A stretch of DNA of 64,000 nucleotides from Combretum micranthum (Eukaryota; Streptophyta; Magnoliopsida; Myrtales; Combretaceae). This document shows, piece after piece, positions 11,229 to 22,600 of the stretch. Both the position numbers and the translations under genes were made by a program. Under the pieces are notes generated by a model. The model saw only the letters and a program-made list of their open reading frames with translations. It was not told where the DNA came from and did no database searches. The DNA lies in assembly GCA_024138025.1 (NCBI GenBank), contig JAMXBD010000428.1:930001-994000 (forward strand). The letters run 5' to 3'. Numbering within the stretch: position 1 is the stretch's first letter; every line of letters begins with the position of its first letter.

Positions 11229-12038
11229 AGAGCTATGCAAAAAAACCTCATCGAACCATACTCAAATTTCATATGGTTCTATCCGGTGAAGAGTAAACGA
11301 TTCGCGATTTGATTCAATTTTACATTTTTTAAAGAAAAAATTCAAACATATTACTTTTCTCTTTTAATTGTTTTAGTAAAATAATTAATTATTATTATAT
11401 TTTTTTATTTAGATATGTATCATTCATGAGAATGAAATTAGAATGGTCATATGAATAAAATTAGTATGAAATTTAATTGTTGTGGTTGTGATATGTCTTC
11501 AAATAAGATAATTTTTAGATTTTAGCATTCTAAACATTTTTTTCCTTTTCTCTTACTAATTAATTCATTTCTATTACTTAGTTACTTATTAGTTTATATA
11601 ATTAATTATGTATTAATTAGAAGTGTATAATGGATTAAAAGTTGTGCCTCTTATTGGGTAGCATATCATATTTTATTGAATATAACATATCATTCTCATA
11701 CAATTATAATTTTATAATTGATGAAATCTCTATTCCAATATAAATTTTATATATCTATTTCGGTAAATAATTAATTTTAAATATTATTGTTTATATTTAC
11801 ATTGGTGATATTATGAAATATATAATTGAAATTTTTTGATAGAATGTATTTTAATTCTAAACATAAAAAACTTTTCGATCAGCAAACCAAACTGTTCCAA
11901 ATCATTTTCTTTCGATTCAAAAAAATTAGAACCAAACTATATAGTTAGATTCGAATTTAAAAGAAAAACCAAACCGTAATATATGATTTGGTTCGATTCG
12001 ATGGGTGAACCGGACCGAACTGTATCCTGCACATCTCT
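11229..12038. mobile_element. hAT-like non-autonomous element (putative, about 0.8 kb)
   Basis: The left end reads agagctatgcaaaaaaacc and the right end reads cctgcacatctct; the reverse complement of the right end starts agagatgtgcagg. Next to both ends are words rich in 'aaccgaacc' or 'ggttcgattcg' (around 11280 and 11980-12020). This matches a widespread class of plant hAT-type elements whose ends read like agaGgTGTGCA followed by AACCGAACC. The interior is A/T-rich with no transposase. I could not find the 8-bp target duplication expected of hAT, so the class is tentative. The short ORF at 11983-12177 is a by-product. Confidence 0.45.
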
Positions 12039-13499
12039 AGCTGATAATGGTCTTATTTCTCTTCTTACATATGTCATGCCGTCATGTGGTTTATCGGATG
12101 TTAATTACACTTTCATTGTAGTTTTATTTTATAAAAAAAAAAATGTTATCGTGTTAAATGTCATTTTAAGCCCGTAATAATAAGTATAAATAATTACCGA
12201 AAAATAATAAGTATAAATAATAATTTAATGTGTGGATTGATTTTTTTTCCTTAAAATACTCCTATTAAATTAAATATATGTATAATATATATAACAATTC
12301 TAATACAACTTCATTACATTATAACTTTAATCCATTTAACGAAATCAAGGGAGCAGGGATTGTGACAAACTCTTGATGCAATTGTAGACAGCTTGGGTTA
12401 TTGCTGGTTAGTCTATTATTGAACGTGACATTCAATTAATTCCTTATTTACCTTTGATGGCGGAGACTATAATAATATCCTTATAAAATTAAAAAAAAAA
12501 AAGAAAGAAAGAGAAAAGGTAAAATCAAGGCATATATTCGGATTTCTATACAACATCATATGTATGAATTTATTTCTTGTTAGGAAAATTAAGAATAAAT
12601 CATTTCATAGCCAAAACATATATGAATAACTAATTTCTTCGCTCTAAATTTTTCAAATTTTTGCAGTCTTATTGATGGGATCATTCAGTCAACTATGTAA
12701 CCGTTAAAAAAAATTAAAATATTAACTATTTTAATAGTTTAATCACAATTAAATATGATGTAAATCGTTAAATGATTATGGGACCGATCCTGTCTGATTT
12801 TTCAATCCTTTGAGCAGCTGTTTTAGCTGATAGATACAAAATATGATCGTATGATGAAACCAGAGAAGTGAATTTTTTTGGCCCAAAAAACCAGAGAAGT
12901 AACTGCACCCTCTGCTTTATAATAAGTAGTTTTATTTTTTTGGCCAGCGTTTTTATGTAGTAAGTAGCTAAACATAATTGGTTTCTATTCATAATGAGCT
13001 TGCTTGATTTCAACTCTCAGAATTCATTTCTTATAATCTAGGGTACTTTTATTATTTCATTGACCTGGAATAACTATTTTATTTACCTTCTCATTCTATA
13101 TGAATGTTATCATGTAAAATAATAAATAACAACTTTTAAGCGTTTAAATAAATTAAATTATTACTTTATAGTTTATTTATTATTTTTATATATATAACTT
13201 AGCCTTAAAGATATCAAGACTCATTGTATTTTGTAGAAAAGTATAGATATTATATTTTTATTTCAATATTATTCTTTACTTTTTTTTTTCATTTCAATTA
13301 AATGATACAATAGGTATGGAATAAATATTATTACTTTATTTCATTTTTATTCATTTGAAATTTGATTATTCCTTATTCTTTGGCATAAAAATACATGAAT
13401 GTCTTATTTCATAAGGTGAAATGAATGGATTGTTATTATTTACTTGAACGTTGAAGTAGAAGGAAGAAAAAGAAATTTATTGTACAAAAAAAAAAAAGG
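12039..13499. other. Intergenic DNA, no gene seen
   Basis: A/T-rich with no supported gene. 12340-12470 is somewhat more complex but has no long frame. 13300-13470 has words such as 'ggaataaatattattac' and 'gaaatgaatgg' that resemble the 'ggaatggaatg' class of small inverted-repeat elements also seen at 15610-15960, but ends could not be fixed. Confidence 0.45.
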
Positions 13500-13775
13500 C
13501 AATCGTCACATCTAATGTATGAACTATCATAATTTTGTAATTAACTACAAAAAAAAATTAAAAGCATAAATTTGATACCTGATTTTTTTATTTTTTCAAT
13601 TAATTATCTAAACTTTATCAAATTTTGTGACAAATTAACTGTTTTTTTTTCATTTCACAATTAACTACTTTTTCAGGAACTATAGGTAACTTTGAAAATT
13701 TCATAAGAAATACTTTGATACATTTAAATATTAGATAGTTAATTGTAAAAATGATAAAATTTAGATATAAATATT
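13500..13775. mobile_element. Diverged Mutator-like MITE fragment (putative)
   Basis: The text alternates 'aattaactac' and 'gtagttaattg'-like words on both sides of a centre near 13640, giving a rough inverted repeat. It resembles 30950-31110, 45650-45905 and 62370-62607. The element at 13776-14140 inserted at its right edge: the shared flanking bases ataaatatt belong to this older sequence. Confidence 0.4.
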
Positions 13776-14140
13776 GAGTAAAGTACATTAAAAAATACCA
13801 ACGTTTGTGAATAAGTTCATCTAAGGTATCAACGTTTCTTAAAGTTTATTTAATGTATCAATATTTAGAGATGAGTTCATTTAACATATCAACATTTTAA
13901 GTTGTTAAAAAGAGGGATCAATATTTCATAGAGTCAAATAGCTATTAATAATTGATCATTAACGAAAATTAAGAAAACTTAATTGAAAAGTAATCCAAAT
14001 GTTGATACCTTAAATGACCTTTGAAAAATCTAATCAATTAATTTTGCAAAATGCTCATTCCTCTTTTTAACCACTCGAAACATTAATATCTTAATTGAAC
14101 TTATCTCTAAACATTGATACTTTCTAATATAATTTACCTT
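13776..14140. mobile_element. Mutator-like MITE with 9-bp target duplication, 365 bp
   Basis: The same nine bases, ataaatatt, sit immediately left (13767-13775) and right (14141-14149). The ends form an imperfect inverted repeat: left gagtaaagtacatta, right reverse complement aaggtaaattatatta, with the similarity continuing inward through 'atacCAACGTTT' and 'gtatCAATGTTT'. A 9-bp duplication is the mark of Mutator-like transposition. No transposase is encoded. A sibling is at 62655-63085, sharing the phrases about 'tatcaacgttt' and 'ggttaaaaa'. Confidence 0.75.
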
Positions 14141-14233
14141 ATAAATATTACATATACATAACTTAATATAAAAGTATAGAGGGAGTATGAAAGTAAGTGA
14201 AATAATAATTTCTTTGGGAAATGGGAAGATACT

Positions 14234-14298
14234 CGGCGCCCCGGGGAGGGGGGGGTGTGGGGGGGGAGGGGGGGGTGTGGTGGGTGTGGGCACGGCGC
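14234..14298 (+). repeat. G-run block, two 20-bp tandem units
   Basis: In otherwise A/T-rich DNA the plus strand carries eight-base G runs separated by GTGTG or GA. The order is ggaggggggggtgtgggggg repeated almost exactly twice, followed by tgggtgtggg. The block is bordered by GC-rich flanks (cggcgccccgggg on the left, cacggcgc on the right). At least six G runs of three or more lie within 60 bases, enough for several G-quadruplexes. The proline-rich minus-strand ORFs here are translations of this block and are not genes. A sequencing artefact in a homopolymer-rich block is possible. Confidence 0.85.
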
Positions 14299-15758
14299 AA
14301 TCTTAGTAATTGATATCAAAAACAAAAAGCAACAAGATTTTAGAGTTATGAAAGAGTATAGCTAAAGTTGTAAATGAGTGGAAAAACTCATGAATTATTC
14401 AAGCTTGACTCACTTAGAATAAAGCTATTCACTTTAAGTTTAGCTCCTTTTAAGCTCAATTAGTAAACAATTTGAGTCTGAGTATGAAATAAAACTCATA
14501 TAATTAAAGAAAGAGCTTGAGTTTTGATTTAGATTTTGAATAAACTCATAAGTATATTGGTGAATAAACTTGTTAGCAAAATCATAAGTTAGATACATAT
14601 GATATAATATATATAAATATATATTAAAATAATAAAACTAATTTCGATTTAATATTTATGTGCATACATATTTAATAGCTTTATATATTATTTTTAGGTT
14701 AAAGAAAAAAAAGAACTATCTAAATGAGTCAAATTTGTTGAGCCAAAAAAAAAAGTCAAATTTAAACTTAAATATCAAACAATAAAACTTTAACAAAATC
14801 TCAACTTAATTAGAGTTTGAATTGTAAACTACTAGAACTCGAGCTTGAGCTCACATGAACTCAAGAAAAAAACTCTTAATTAAATAATCAAAGCTTAAAC
14901 TTGAATTCCTACCTCAATAAAAAAGCTCAACTCAACCCTAATCCAATAATTTTAAAGGAATTAACTGGGCCCTTATCTCGTTTGTAGCCTAACTAAATCT
15001 ATTAAGAACTTAAATTCTTATATCATTCTATACTCTCAGATGGTATAATGAAATTCTTGAAGAATTAAAATTCTATGATCCATTATCGAATTTCACCGTC
15101 AGATATGAGCTGCTGCTGTTGCTGCTAACTTCGTGGGCATCAAGAACAAGAGAATTATTGAAGGGGCAGCTGAAGCATCGTGTCCAACGAACGTATGATC
15201 TACGTGCAATATTTAATTGAAAGGCGCAGTTTAGATCCATCCACTGACGAAGTGGGCTCACGTCAAACATGAAAAGACGTGAACGGTAACAAACAAAAGG
15301 GACAGAATAGAAATAAATAGAATGATGAGGGTTATTTATTTTTTATTTATTTGTTTTGAGCTATAAAGCACTAATAGGTAGATCGGAAGAAGCATAAGGG
15401 GTGGAGCTTATCTTGGAATTCTTGAAACACAATGAAAATATCCTTAATCTCATAAGCTTCATTGGACCATATACTATCTCGGGTAATCCATACAGCCTGT
15501 ACCTATAAATATATTATAGACTATTTTTAGGAAGTTTGCTTGAAGTTATCATTACCTATTAAAGATACAAATTTAAAAGTCAACCTCTAGCATATTAATT
15601 CATATTCACAAACTGTAATGTGATGTCATTCGGAATGGAATGAAAATGAGTAGATAACGCAATAACAATCTTTTATTTGGATTGATCATAAAATGGAACA
15701 GAATGGACATAGAATTTGTTAAAAATATTCTCAAATAAATGTATGAAAGGATAAAAAA

Positions 15759-15794
<36 letters not shown>

Positions 15795-17220
15795 TAATAA
15801 TAAATAAGGATGGTAAGGAATCATGTTTCTATTTTTTTAATGATAGATTTCTAAAAATCATGATTTTTATTTTAAAGATTTATCAAAATATAGGAATGAC
15901 AATGAAATCCGGAATCAATTCCATCCCAAATTGATTCTCGTATACCAAACGTCACATAATATACTTAAAATATTCACACAAAGAAAATTAAGAATGACCA
16001 CCCGTAAATAACGTTTATATTATTTGTCGTTGTTTGTATTATCATGGGACTGATATAATGTATGACTAGAATTACTTTAGAATAATATTTGTTACGCATT
16101 TAGAATTCAGAGGACTATGCCATTATTTGTGGTAAAAATAAAAATCATAATACAATCTAAAGCACATGGCTATTATTGTTCCTTCTCTCTCTTCTGTTTT
16201 TTTTTTTTTTTCCCTTTTATTATACTGTTGGTTTTTAGGACGAATCAGATGAAAACATACTTACAATTTATCTACAATTAGAAATGTTAGACTTGATACA
16301 ACAACATGGATACAAATCCAATATAATTAAGGAAAAAGCTATAAAACCATATGATAAATTAAGGCAATACATAGTTTTATGTAATTTTGGTACTAACTAA
16401 TATAAGTTTCATTTAAGATAAGATATGAACTCGATACACCCAACATGTTGACAAAGTTATTACCCATATTTTAAAGTAGCATTACCTTTTTTTTTCATAT
16501 AAATGTTCAAAAATTTACCCGTTGTTCAATTCAAATTGAACTTATTTATTGATTAAAATATATATATATATATATGCCTTGTCGTCAGGATGAAATCGTT
16601 TCTTGATTGAAAAAATTTAAAATAATTCCTCACATGCTTGAACTATTTTACATAACGAATTGCAGCATGATAAAATCTCCGGCAAAGTAAAGTTTAACTT
16701 AAACATGACAAAGTATAAATAATCCAATTGATGTCCAACATTATTACATCAAATTTGAGAAGTATTTGAATGGAATGTTAGTTTCAATATCTAATTCACC
16801 ACATTCTTTATTATCTCTTCAAGAGAGGTTTTGAAAGAGTCTACATAATTTTTTTTTTTAAATCATTAATGTGAATGCAAAAGAAGAAATAGTGCTAACA
16901 TAATAATGAAAATAATTTACCTTCCAGTTGGTCCTCTTCTGCTTTTTATATACCAAAGTTATATATACATTTATGCTAAACACTTATAATAAATGTCAAA
17001 AGAAAAATCTAATATGGAATGGACTAATATGTGCCCATAGTAAATGTGAATTGAGATTTATCTACAAACACGTCAGATGCGAGTCTAATTTATTTTATTA
17101 AACATGTCAAGATTTTTAAAATTAAACTTGTGTAACATCTTGTTTTGTCAAATCCAGATTAATAAATTATATCATGTTCATTTAATATGGGTATTTGTAA
17201 GCATCCCGCAGGCTAGGCCG
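14299..17220. other. Intergenic DNA with probable MITE at 15606-15960
   Basis: No gene is supported. 15606-15960 looks like a small inverted-repeat element of the 'ggaatggaatg' type: 'cattcggaatggaatgaaaatg' wording (in parts) on the left, 'ccggaatcaattccatcc' and 'taccaaacg' on the right, and a (TAA)n run at about 15761-15800 in the middle. 15060-15300 is a less repetitive 240-bp island with a 65-residue minus-strand ORF and no recognised domain; it could be a relic exon or a promoter. Other parts are A/T-rich. Confidence 0.45.
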
Positions 17221-17226
17221 GGTCTA

Positions 17227-17345
17227 TTTCACCAAAAGAAAAGCTCGGAACCACCCCTTCTTTATAGCAAGGTGAATCTACTAGGTCTGGTTTCACCAAA
17301 AGAAAAACTCGAAACCACCCCTTGTCAGTGGCAAGGTGGATCCAA
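17227..17345. repeat. Tandem duplication of a 64-bp unit
   Basis: A unit starting tttcaccaaaagaaaa and continuing through gaaaccacccctt and gcaaggtg occurs at 17227 and again at 17291, exactly 64 bases later, with several mismatches. The second copy is followed by a GC-richer tail ending ggatctgttggg. A frame is open across it (17104-17367), but the translation shows no family resemblance. I treat it as a minisatellite-like duplication inside a repeat. Confidence 0.7.
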
Positions 17346-17367
17346 CCCGTGGATCTGTTGGGTTTAG

Positions 17368-18248
17368 GCGAATTTGGGACGATTCGAACTCGTTTCTATA
17401 TCTTAAAAACAAAAAGAAATCAAATAGACAAAATTTTTCTAATTTAAAATAAAACTTCAAACTTAAATATAAATTAAACCTACGAATATAGTACTCTTTA
17501 GCCCATTTTCATTTAAAACTATTAATGATATGCAATTATTTATACACAATCACATCCTCTTTAAGTTGAAATATTAGCAATATGACACTAGATTAACACT
17601 CTAAAGAAGTAGAATTTACAAAAGAAAAGGAAGTATCACATTATTTATAAGTGGGATTACTCTTTTAGAGGAGTTCTCTATAAAGCATTAGATATATTTT
17701 TTAATTAAATTTATTACAAATTGTTGTCAACAATACATAACATATTTTTTAATATTATGTTTTTTATCTAAGCTTTAATCGATTATCTAATTAACTATAT
17801 GTACTTTTAGACTATCAACTTTAGTATTTAATTAGACCATTTTAGATTATTTGCACGACCCATGCTAACCTTCTGTTGTCTATCTAATTGTTTTTTCCAA
17901 TTAATTATGGACAGTTACTTGTTCTAAGCAATTTTTTTCATGAAGATATTTCTGTTAAAATATATATATGATGCTTTTATCAATTATCAGCTTCTAACCA
18001 TATTAACTGTGCTTTATAAGATGTTTTTTCTAACATACAAAATATCTTTATTAAAATAATCATTTAAGATATATAATAGATTATAAATGGTTATAAAAAC
18101 CTAATTGCATGAACGGTTTCATACAAGGTTAACACATATGGCACCACTAACCTTAACAATATCATAAATACTAAAATTAATCATTTTTAAATTTTGATAA
18201 TTAATTAGATAATTAACTAAATTTGATATATCTAAGATGACATATGTT
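17368..18248. other. Intergenic DNA, no gene seen
   Basis: A/T-rich with short frames only and no recognisable element ends. Confidence 0.45.
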
Positions 18249-18352
18249 AATGACATTATAGCTTTATAACATTTTCCTGATCTTTCAAGTGAGAGGTCTT
18301 AGATTTGAATCCTCCTTTCCCATTGTAATGGTAAAGAAAAGAAAAGAAAAAA
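18249..18352 (+). mobile_element. Candidate tRNA-derived SINE or tRNA-like relic
   Basis: The plus strand has tagctttataac at 18259-18270 (A-box-like) and agatttgaatcc at 18301-18312 (B-box-like; compare GGTTCGAATCC), 31 bases apart, a normal RNA polymerase III internal-promoter spacing. 'gtgagaggtctt' just before the B box and 'cctttcccattgtaatgg' after it are typical SINE words. An A-rich tail of repeated 'gaaaa' units follows to about 18350. No clear target duplication was found, so this is a candidate only. Confidence 0.45.
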
Positions 18353-21300
18353 CACGACATCCACAATATTTAAATAGAAGGAGTAGTTAGGTGCACTCAA
18401 AAAGGAGGGTTCTCATCAACATAACTAGACGTAGACGGACAACAAACAAGAGGACCGAAGAGAAGGACCTTGTCAATTGTAAAACCAATCTAAATTATAA
18501 TATATATATATATATATATATGCAAGTATTCAGTCAATAGGGTGAAAATTTTCTATCTCCGCTATTCCATCCAATAAATAATTGCCGCGTATATATATAG
18601 AGTGATAGAAATTATTTGTTATATTTTAGAAATGTTTTTTATTTTTTAAATTTATTTAGCACGTGTCAATTGTCTATTTGGTAGGATGGAATACAAATGA
18701 AGAAATTATATGATTACCAATCCCTAATAAAAATTACTTAAATACTAATTACATAAAATTAATTATCAAAATATCTATGCAAAATCGCATGTTAAACAAA
18801 CATTTCGTAAATTTGCACATGAATCTCATGTTGAAGAATGCGATTCATGGAGAAATATGAATCATCTGTCAAAGATGCAATTTACGTACAAAATAAGTAA
18901 GTCGCCCTTTAAAGATGCAATTCATCTTAAAAAATTATGAAACGCTTTTTAAAAATGAGATTCGATGACTTTTGGCTGAATCGCATCATCAAATGGCATT
19001 TCATATGTAAATTTGTAAAATGTTTGTTTAAGATGTGATTTTACATCGGTATTTGTGTAATTATTTTTGTCTAACTTGTACTTGTGTAATTTTTTTTCTA
19101 CAAAATTGATAGACACGTTTTTCATCCGAATGCGGATACCATTTTGAAGACGACAAATATTTTTCCCTGTCAATATGATTTAAACAAGAAAGAAGTAACA
19201 ACGGTAGCCCAAACATATAACAACTATATTCTCTAACCTATAGATTAAGTTTAAATATAATATTTATAAACTTTCAAAGTATGATTTATATACTCATTCA
19301 TATACCAAACTGAAGTAAACCTTGAAAAATATCATTAATTACGTTTTTGGGTTTTAACTAAGTTCATGATTATTCATGTATCACAAAAAATTATAAATAT
19401 TAACACGAAAATTTTTGTCCGAATCTAATGACTAGTTTAAACTTATATTGTATAATTAAGGAATAGCTTATCATGCAACACAAAGAAGATCATATTGCTT
19501 ATCATATTATCCACATTGATAGGAGCTTCACCATGTAGCTAATTAATTAACATAGGGACTTTAAGCTATACAGCCTGGTCTTAAAACAACAGCCAAGGGC
19601 TTTGGATTTTGCGTACGTTATAATACTAAAGATAGGCTATTTTTGATAGTTTACATAGAGGTTAGTTGCCTATTAAGAAAACGCATTTAAAAGTCAAACC
19701 TCTGCCTCTATCGTATTAACTCATATTCGATGGACCATAACGTGCTTGAAATCTTGTCCTTGCATGGACAACATTAAGTACCGCAACCAGAAAAAAGGGC
19801 TGGTTCATAATGCATTAAGTTGCTTTCCTTTGATTTCCTTCGGTTTCCAATTCCGTCTAAAATGGACAGAAAAAAGTGGACATCAGATTTTCCTTGTTTC
19901 TTCTCATTTCTATAACCCAAACATCATATTTCCATTCATTTCCTCCCGTTTTGTTATGATTCATCGTTACCAAACACAGTGTAATACAAGTTCCACATGA
20001 GATTAAAAAAAATAAGAAAATGAGCTCCGAAACACACGCTGGGAAAGCTATTACCAATGTTTCCGAATCGACTTCCTTTGTCATATAAATCTTGAAAAAA
20101 AAAAATCCTTAAATCTGTTCATATCCACGTCACATGTTTCCCAAGAAAGTTGCGTGATACTAAGAAAAGTGAGTGCCAAGTTGACAACGTGAAAAATGAA
20201 ACAACGTGACGATGTAACCGTATAACATGCTATGTACCTTCCCTTGGGTGCAAGTTAGGCATAGCATTTAGCATTTACACCGCAGGACCGCACAAACACA
20301 GAATCCCATTGTTACGAGGAAAAATATTCGATAGCTAGAATTCACCTAGCATTTATATGTGGCAATCTGATAGGTAATTATCGATTATACTTTAACACAC
20401 CGATGAAGAGATTAGTAGTTTTTAAATTAATCACCACTCATATAATTACGCATTAGAAAATTTTTAGTAGTTATTCATTATGTGTCCACTACATGCAATA
20501 TGTAATACCACTTAAGCCCCCTTCCAAAAACCATCTTCACAAGTTAATAATTTTGAAAATCGCTTCACTGATATTAATAAATTACTTGGTTAAACCAATA
20601 GTATATGATTATCGATAATATATTATTTGGATAAATCAATAGCGTATGGTTATCGAAAATATATAGATATCTTATAAGTAATATCATATTAAACTTTTTC
20701 TTTTAATAGGTTAAAATATTATTGTTAATCCTCGTGCAAATTTTATCAATTCATTTTTTTCAAATAAGAATTAATACCTGCTTCAATTACCTTTTGCTAA
20801 TAATTATCAAAATGTTTCTTCCTATTAAAGGTCAACCTTTTAAAAATACAGTTTAATGAAAATTGAGATTTTCCATTTGACGATTATCTGGTAGATTGTA
20901 CACATCAATGTGTTTGTAAATAAAAGGAAGACCAAAGACACGCTTGTATTATTTAATTATCAAACATGATAATTTGTCTCAGAATGTAATGATGCAAAAT
21001 TTCTTTTTCTTTTTTTGTTTTTCTCCAATAACCATGTCATAGCCTTGATAAAGTCATATTCTTGCTGATGGAATATTATCATAATGAAAATTGTGTTCGA
21101 TATTTTTCGTATTATGGGAACATCCAATGAATATAGGAGGTTTGTTTGTTTCTTCATGTTTCAGCCATTTTAGTAATATATTTTTATTATTTTTTAAATA
21201 GATATTTGTTAATAAACATATACCAATAAAAAATTAACGATTTTACTCATAAATTAATCAAATAGATACGATATAAATAAATTATACATACAAATCAAAT

Positions 21301-22499
21301 ATAGATATGATACAAATAAAAATCTGATAATCCAATTAGACGCTGCACTCTATCTGATATCATATAAAACTTTGTCATGTATTCTATTCAAATTCAATGG
21401 CTTTCACATTTGTCAATCTACATTAAGGAATATGCTGAGGTACGCGATTAGTAAAGATCTAATTGAATTCCAAGTACATAGGACAAAATGTAACGGGACA
21501 GCTATTCAAATTTGTTTAGAATTGGTCGTTAGGCGGTTTCTGTCATGGCATGATTAAAGATGCACATATGCCCAGATCAAAGTAAGTTAATATAAAAAGG
21601 TCGTGTATCAAGTGAATAAAAAACCCATTACAGAAAAAGCAATATATGTCAAATCTCAAATTCCAAATGCCCTATTGGAGTAAAAGAATGTGAGCAGACC
21701 AAAGCAGCAAGGACAGGCTCTTCTTTTTTCCAGTTTTCTTTGTCACTTGCACTTTCTATTTGAAGAATTGATGCTGGCTTTATTTGTTATTTTGTTTGCA
21801 TGGAATGTACAAGGTTTTGTTTTTGTTTAAACTGTTTGTTAAGAATTTCAAAATATACTAAATGATGGACATTCCTTGTTTAGAGCCTTTACTACTCAAA
21901 CCCTGTTTTATTTTATTAGATTCCTGTATTTTATTGTCATAACTATCATTTAATATTTTAAATATTATCTATCTATTTATTTATTTATTTATTTATTTTA
22001 TCAGCTTACCATGATATTAAACAAAAATAAGAAAAAATAGTTTGAGAACTCAAACGACCTTGCGATCTTGATAAAAAAAACCTCAAAAATAAGCTTTTAT
22101 CATATTAAATTTTGTCAAGAAGAAGAAGTACTATTAAAAATGTTGTAAGAAAAACCAACCGACCAACTCCTTAATGTTTATGTTTAGACAATTGGATTTT
22201 TATCTGCATGATATTTGTATTTGACTTGTAATTATAATTTATTTATATCATATTTATATCATAATTATTTAATTTATTTATGAGTAAAATTATCAGTTTT
22301 TTATTGTTATTTATTTATTAAAATATCTTTAAAATGAGTTGAAATATGGTACGAAATAAAACAGACCATAGGGCAATTTAAAAGGCATTCATTAAAACAA
22401 CAACCAAGCAACACAACAAAACTTTGAACAGGAGGATCTCACTTCATATCTATCTCGTTCTTCCAGGAAAAGGCACGTTACACTTTTTCAGTACAGTCC
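18353..22499. other. Intergenic DNA upstream of the fucosyltransferase gene
   Basis: No gene is supported. It contains an (AT)n run at about 18500-18521, a MITE-like 'ggttaccaaacacagtg' type element near 19796-20000 (its ORFs on both strands look non-genic), and diverged members of the 'gtttggattgtc' MITE family near 21165-21352 and 22187-22375. A TTTA/CTAT tetranucleotide run is at about 21968-22001. 20100-20350 and 21360-21800 are more complex and could hold distal promoter sequence of the downstream gene, but no discrete element could be defined. Confidence 0.45.
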
Positions 22500-22541
22500 T
22501 CTCTCTCCCTCTCCTCTCTCTCTCTCTCTCTCTCTCTTCAC
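22496..22541 (+). promoter_or_regulatory. CT-rich stretch in the presumed 5' UTR
   Basis: A nearly uninterrupted run of C and T, mostly (CT)n, lies 60-105 bases upstream of the chosen start codon of the fucosyltransferase gene. Such pyrimidine patches are frequent around transcription starts and 5' leaders in plants. The role is inferred from position. Confidence 0.5.
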
Positions 22542-22600
22542 TCTCTTTCTGTGGCTTTGGAATCCGACATTGCTGTTGCACGGTGATATGATATATCATT

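Noticed and set aside
14030..14325. Two proline-rich minus-strand ORFs
   Set aside because: They are translations of the G-run block at 14234-14298; neither the composition nor the rest of the frames resembles a gene.
15073..15270. 65-residue minus-strand ORF as a gene
   Set aside because: The surrounding DNA is more complex than average, but the frame matches no family I know and has no supported exon borders.
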